NCBI GenBank assembly: GCA_021229015.1
Contig: CM037780.1
Location: 70,315,474 to 70,379,473, forward strand
DNA: 64,000 nucleotides
Direction of reading: 5' to 3'
Source: Solen grandis
Taxonomy: Eukaryota; Mollusca; Bivalvia; Adapedonta; Solenidae
Shown one piece after another: positions 60,130-64,000 of the stretch (positions within the stretch are counted from its first letter, which is position 1; every line of letters begins with the position of its first letter). A program made the translations under genes and the position numbers. The notes below the pieces were generated by a model. That model saw only the letters and a program-made list of their open reading frames with translations. It was not told the origin of the DNA and did no database searches.

Positions 60130-61480
60130 ATTTTAGTTCCAAGTCTCATATATGTGAATATATGTGGTATATGGTACTGGAATGGTCAAGGGCAACATGT
60201 CGAGCCTGTGGCCTCACCTATAAATGTGACCCTGACCATGGAGCTAGGGACCCAATTCTTTAGTTTGACACATCATCTCATTGAGGCAAAACTAACTGGC
60301 AAATCATCTGAGAATTTTCAAATCCAGAGAAAATTTAAGCCCAAAAAAGTAAATCCAACGTGATGAACTTCACTTCTAAGTGTGATCTTGATCTTGAAAC
60401 TATAGATCCAGCTCTTGTGCTAAACACCTTGGATCATTTAGGCAAACATTATTGCCAACTTATTTGAAAATCCTTCTACCATGTTTAGGTTACAGTCCGG
60501 ACAAGCAATGACCTTTGACCTTTAAGTATGACCTTGACCTTTGAGCTAGTGTCACAACTCTTGAGCATGACACTCTGTCTGATTTAGGTAAACATAACTG
60601 CAAGTTTATTAGGAAATCCTGCGATCAACATCTAAGTTAAGCCCAGACAAGCAAATGACCTTCGACCTCTATAAGACCTTGACCTGAGCTTCGGACCCAA
60701 CTTTTACGCTTGACACTTCATCTCATTGAGGACAGACAAGCAAATCCAACTCCATGACCTTTTACCTCTACATGTGACCTTGACCTTGGGACAGAACTCT
60801 TATGCCCAACTCTATGTCTAATTGGGGTTAACATAACTGCCATGTTAATTGAAAATCCTGTGATCCATGTCTAAGTTATAGCTCCAGAAAAGCAAATCGA
60901 CCTTTGACCTCTGTGACCTAGGCCTTTGAACCTGGACCAAACTCTTCAGCAAGACATTACTCATTTAAGTTAACAGCAAGTTATTTGAAAATGCAGCAAT
61001 CCATGTCAAGTTATAGCCCGGGTCATGACCTTTTAATCCATCCATGGCAAAGTAACAGCAAAGACAAGCAAAATGAACTTGTTTCTACCTTTGTCCTCAA
61101 AGTATGACCTTGACCTTTGAGCTAAACACATGAATTCTTGCATGCCACACAGCACCTCATCATGGTGAATATTTGTGCCAAGTTATTATAAATTCCTCCC
61201 AATGATAATGAGTAATGGTCCGGACAAGTATAATCCGGATGGATGCATGCATGCACATACACTGTACCTCTATTTCGGCTATTACGTTGAGCTCACTGCA
61301 AGCAGGTTTGACAAAATTTATGAAGGACAGAGTTATCATTCTTGTGCTCTGCCCTCCTCCTGAATGAGATCTATCCACCTATGATGTATCTACTTTTTGA
61401 GTTATGCCCTGGACAAAAATGTGGGACAGAAGGACAGATGGACGGAGACTATTACCATATCCCCCACCTCCTTTAATAAC
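60130..61480. repeat. Diverged tandem array rich in TGACCTTGACCT motifs
   Basis: Units of about 145-150 bases repeat the order: free-text CAAATGACCTTTGACCTCT, TGTGACCTTGACCTTGGAGC, ACCCAACTCTTGCGCTTGACA-like sequence, TAACTGCAAGTTATTTG, then ATCCATGTCTAAGTTATAGC. Landmarks lie near 60,228, 60,380, 60,529, 60,670, 60,773, 60,920 and 61,103. The array ends in GGACAGATGGACGGAG (61,432), so it probably is the core of another hairpin-type element. No gene. Confidence 0.7.
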
Positions 61481-61522
61481 AAGGTAATTTTAGCAAGTCA
61501 AAAAGGGGCCATAACTATGTTA

Positions 61523-61575
61523 AACAAGAGGGCCAATTTGGCCCAATATCGCTCACCTGATTAAGATTGCCAAGA
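61523..61575. repeat. Orphan opening end related to copies A-C
   Basis: AACAAGAGGGCCAATTTGGC followed by TATCGCTCACCTGATTAAG is a variant of the opening end of copies A-C, with GGGCCAATTTGGCCC as the palindrome. No core follows; another element begins at 61,590. Confidence 0.6.
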
Positions 61576-62167
61576 AAGGGATGATTACAAACAAGAGCTG
61601 TCAGAGGACAGCACGCTCGACTATTCAAAATGCTTTTTGGTAAATCAAATGAAATCTATTTCAATTCTTGCCCTTCACATACCCTGTACATAATAATAGT
61701 CAAAAATGATATACCTTGAAAGTCTGATACCCCTTAATATTTTTATGATGTCTAAAATCAATCCCATGCCTAGTTACTGAGACATAAGCACAATAACACT
61801 GTGTATGCAAAACTTTAACCAAAAATCAAAGTAATAAAAGGGCCATAATTGGTATAAAATTCAGTCCAAAAGTTATCCCCCTTAGTTTTCTGATGCCCCA
61901 GAAGACACTCCTCAACTTTCTAGTCAATTCCACAAACAATTTCTGAGATATAAGCTGGATAGTAGCTTGAATGCAAAAATTTAACCATAATTCTAAGTTA
62001 AAAGGGGGTCATAATTTTTAATATGTTCCATCAAAAGTTATCTACCTTGATAGTATGATACTCCTAAACATATTAAAGATGTTTCAAATCAATCCCATGC
62101 CTGGATACCGAGATATTAGCATGAAAGTACCTTGCATGCAAAACTTTAACCAAAATTTCTAAGTTAA

Positions 62168-62307
62168 CTAGATGTGGGTGTTCCTCGGAACACTTGTGTC
62201 GCCTGCATTTAAGCATGTTTGATAAAAGAATTGACTAGAAAATCGATCTTTTGACAAATTATTGATAAAGCATAATCTATTTTGTGAGGTACAAAATAAC
62301 ACCAAAT

Positions 62308-62371
<64 letters not shown>

Positions 62372-63254
62372 TTTTTTTTTTTTTTTTGGGGGGGGGGGGA
62401 ATAAAATATTCAAACAGTGCAATATGTAATAATTTTCCCGAGCACTTTCGACTATACAGTCTTCATCAGAGGAGTGTCAGAATGACTATGAATTCAAAAC
62501 ATTAACTGTAAGAAAAATATGACGTCATTAAGCACTTATGACGTTAATCATATATATGTTGCAAGTTTGTAGTCATCATTATCATTATTGAGTTCTTGTG
62601 TACTGCACTCAGACCAATGAGATCTATCTACTATAAATGTTTAAGGCAACACTTCAAATACTTTACAAGTTATGCACCACACAAGAATTAAATCCAAAAA
62701 AATAAACAAAGGGAAATAACTCCAAAAATACAACAGTTATCATTCTTGCACAATGCACTCCATGAGATCTTTCCACCTGTGAGGTTTCAAAGTAATACCT
62801 CAAATACTTTTCGTGTTATGCTCCAGACAAAAATGAAGTCTGAGTATCAACAAAGGGCAATAACTCAAGGAAAAAGAGAAACAGAGTTATCATTCATGTG
62901 CACTGCACTCAGACCATTGAAAATTTCGAGTATTTTCCATACAAATCCATGTGATCTATCCATGTTTTAAGTTTCAAGGTGATACCTCAAATACTTTTTG
63001 AGTTATGCCCTGGACAAAAATTAAGACTGAAAATCAACAAAGGGCAATAACTCAGAAAATATGAAAGTCATGGTTATCATTCTTGTGCACTGCACTCCAC
63101 CTCAATGTGATCTATCCATGTTTTAAGTTTCAAGGTGATACCTCAAATACTTTTCGAGTTATGCTCCGAAAAAGAAAGTGTGACGCCGACGACACCGACG
63201 ACGACGGACAAAGTGATCCCTATGTGTCTGCCATGCTATGCAGGCGACACAAAA
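62168..63254. mobile_element. Element E nested in D
   Basis: Bounded by GAACACTTGTGTCGCCTGC and GCAGGCGACACAAAAA. It holds a (TA)n/(T)n/(G)n simple tract at 62,316-62,400, about four units of a 150-185 base repeat around ACCTCAAATACTTTTCGAGT, and a GACGACGGAC tract just before the right end. The flanks AAGTTAA and AAATGGACCATAAT join to match the uninterrupted unit of D at about 63,440, so it is a clean later insertion. Short relatives are at 25,676-25,802 and 51,662-51,796. Confidence 0.75.
62316..62400. repeat. (CA)n-(TA)n-(T)n-(G)n compound simple tract in element E
   Basis: TA repeats at about 62,322-62,355, a T-run of over 20 and a G-run of ten follow each other. Sequencing of such a tract is error-prone; the two open frames across it are artefacts. 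Confidence 0.9.
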
Positions 63255-63668
63255 ATGGACCATAATTTGTAATATATTCCATCAAGAGTTATCTACTTTG
63301 GTTGTCTGATGCCCCTTAACATATTCATAAACTTTCAAGTCAATACCATGAATGGTTATTGAGATACAAACTAGATAGTAGCTTGCACGCAAAACTTTAA
63401 AAATATTTTCTATTGCATGCAACTTTAACCAAACTTTCTAAGTTAAAAAGGGGACATAATTCATATTATATTCAGTCAAGAGTTATCTACCTTGGTTGTC
63501 TGATGCCCCTGAACATATTCATAAACTTTCAAGTCAATACCATAAACGGTTATTGAGATATAAGGTTGATAGTAACTTGCACGCAAAACTTTAATCAAAA
63601 GCTGCAACCCCAACGCCGAAGCCAGGGTGACTACAATAGCTCTCATATTCTTCGAATAGTCAAGCTAA

Positions 63669-64000
63669 AAATGTGGCAACTAAAGTGTTTGCAATGTTTT
63701 TCTAACATTTGACTAAGTGACCTAGATTTTGATCCTACCTAAATTTGCACTCATCTGAGATTTCATGCAGTCATCATTCTTATCAAGTTTAATGAAGGCT
63801 GCGATAAGAGCCTCTAGAGTGTTCACAAGTTTTTTTTCAGTTTGCCCTTGTGACATACTTTTTGACCCCATGTGACCCAGTTTTGAACTCATCCGAGATT
63901 TGATGTAAACAAACATTCTGACCAAGTTACATGAAGGTTTGGCCAAAAATGTGGCTTCTAGAGTGGTCATATGGTTTTTTACATGAGCGATTTTCGAGCT
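63669..64000. repeat. Start of another approximately 170-bp tandem repeat, cut by the window edge
   Basis: Two units are visible: TGCACTCATCTGAGATTTCATG near 63,748 and TTGAACTCATCCGAGATTTGATG near 63,882, each preceded by TTTGATCCTACC/TTTGACCCCATG and followed by AAGTT(T/A)AATGAAGG-like sequence. Confidence 0.55.

Larger units (their letters stand above)
61590..63668. mobile_element. Tandem-core element D with a nested element E
   Basis: Opens AACAAGAGCTGTCAGAGGAC (hairpin GCTGTC/GACAGC) followed by GCTCGACTATTC, and closes CTTCGAATAGTCAAGCTAAA at 63,668, so the CGACTATTC end has an inverted counterpart. The core consists of about 170-base units containing AAGTTATCTACCTTG and TGCAAAACTTTAACCAAA. 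The third unit is interrupted by element E. No protein is encoded. Confidence 0.7.

Noticed and set aside
61160..61378. Mirrored open frames on both strands
   Set aside because: They lie in the tandem array at 60.1-61.5 kb and have no coding character.
62168..62505. Open frames on both strands with YIYIYIYI runs
   Set aside because: Translations of the (TA)n tract inside element E.

Overview
This is a eukaryotic nuclear window, most probably from a bivalve mollusc. It is AT-rich, has GT-AG introns, one well-preserved ciliary-type gene spread over 20 kb, and a dense load of repeat families: elements with a short terminal hairpin, an ACGG-type microsatellite and 150-170 bp tandem cores, tRNA-derived SINEs, TTAA-flanked MITEs, a LINE and a Tc1-like element. 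There is no operon, phage, plasmid or CRISPR logic in it. A run of exactly 100 N at 23,709-23,808 marks an assembly gap.

Layout. From 1 to about 11.6 kb I find no supportable gene, only old local duplications, a Tigger-like MITE, a TTAA MITE and simple repeats. At 11.7-12.3 kb the minus strand holds an unrecognised, frame-disrupted coding remnant. From 14.68 to 16.53 kb lies a complete tandem-core element (copy A), and then repeat-poor intergenic DNA up to 22.3 kb. From 22.3 to 34.4 kb the minus strand carries a partial spliced gene: four exons that join in phase from an ATG at 34,435, plus a fifth probable exon at 22,321-22,394. One intervening exon was not found. Its second intron is largely filled by hairpin-ended elements (27.25-30.39 kb), and another (30.67-32.24 kb) stops 12 bases before an exon.

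From 36,112 to 56,108 the plus strand carries a complete 13-exon gene that I recognise as TTC16 (tetratricopeptide repeat protein 16, 787 residues). Every splice phase agrees. Its introns hold a Tc1-like remnant (36.5-37.35 kb), an element with a LINE inserted in it (39.48-43.28 kb), several SINEs and MITEs. The start codons of the minus-strand gene and TTC16 lie 1.7 kb apart, head to head, so a shared promoter region is possible. From 56.1 kb to the end the window is 3' flank and repeats: an array rich in TGACCTTGACCT motifs (60.1-61.5 kb) and a nested pair of tandem-core elements (61.6-63.7 kb).

No new multi-gene system is visible. The points most worth a second look are the unidentified gene divergent from TTC16, mobile-element ends placed within 12 and 33 bases of 3' splice sites, the shared architecture of at least six repeat families, and two clean nested insertions.
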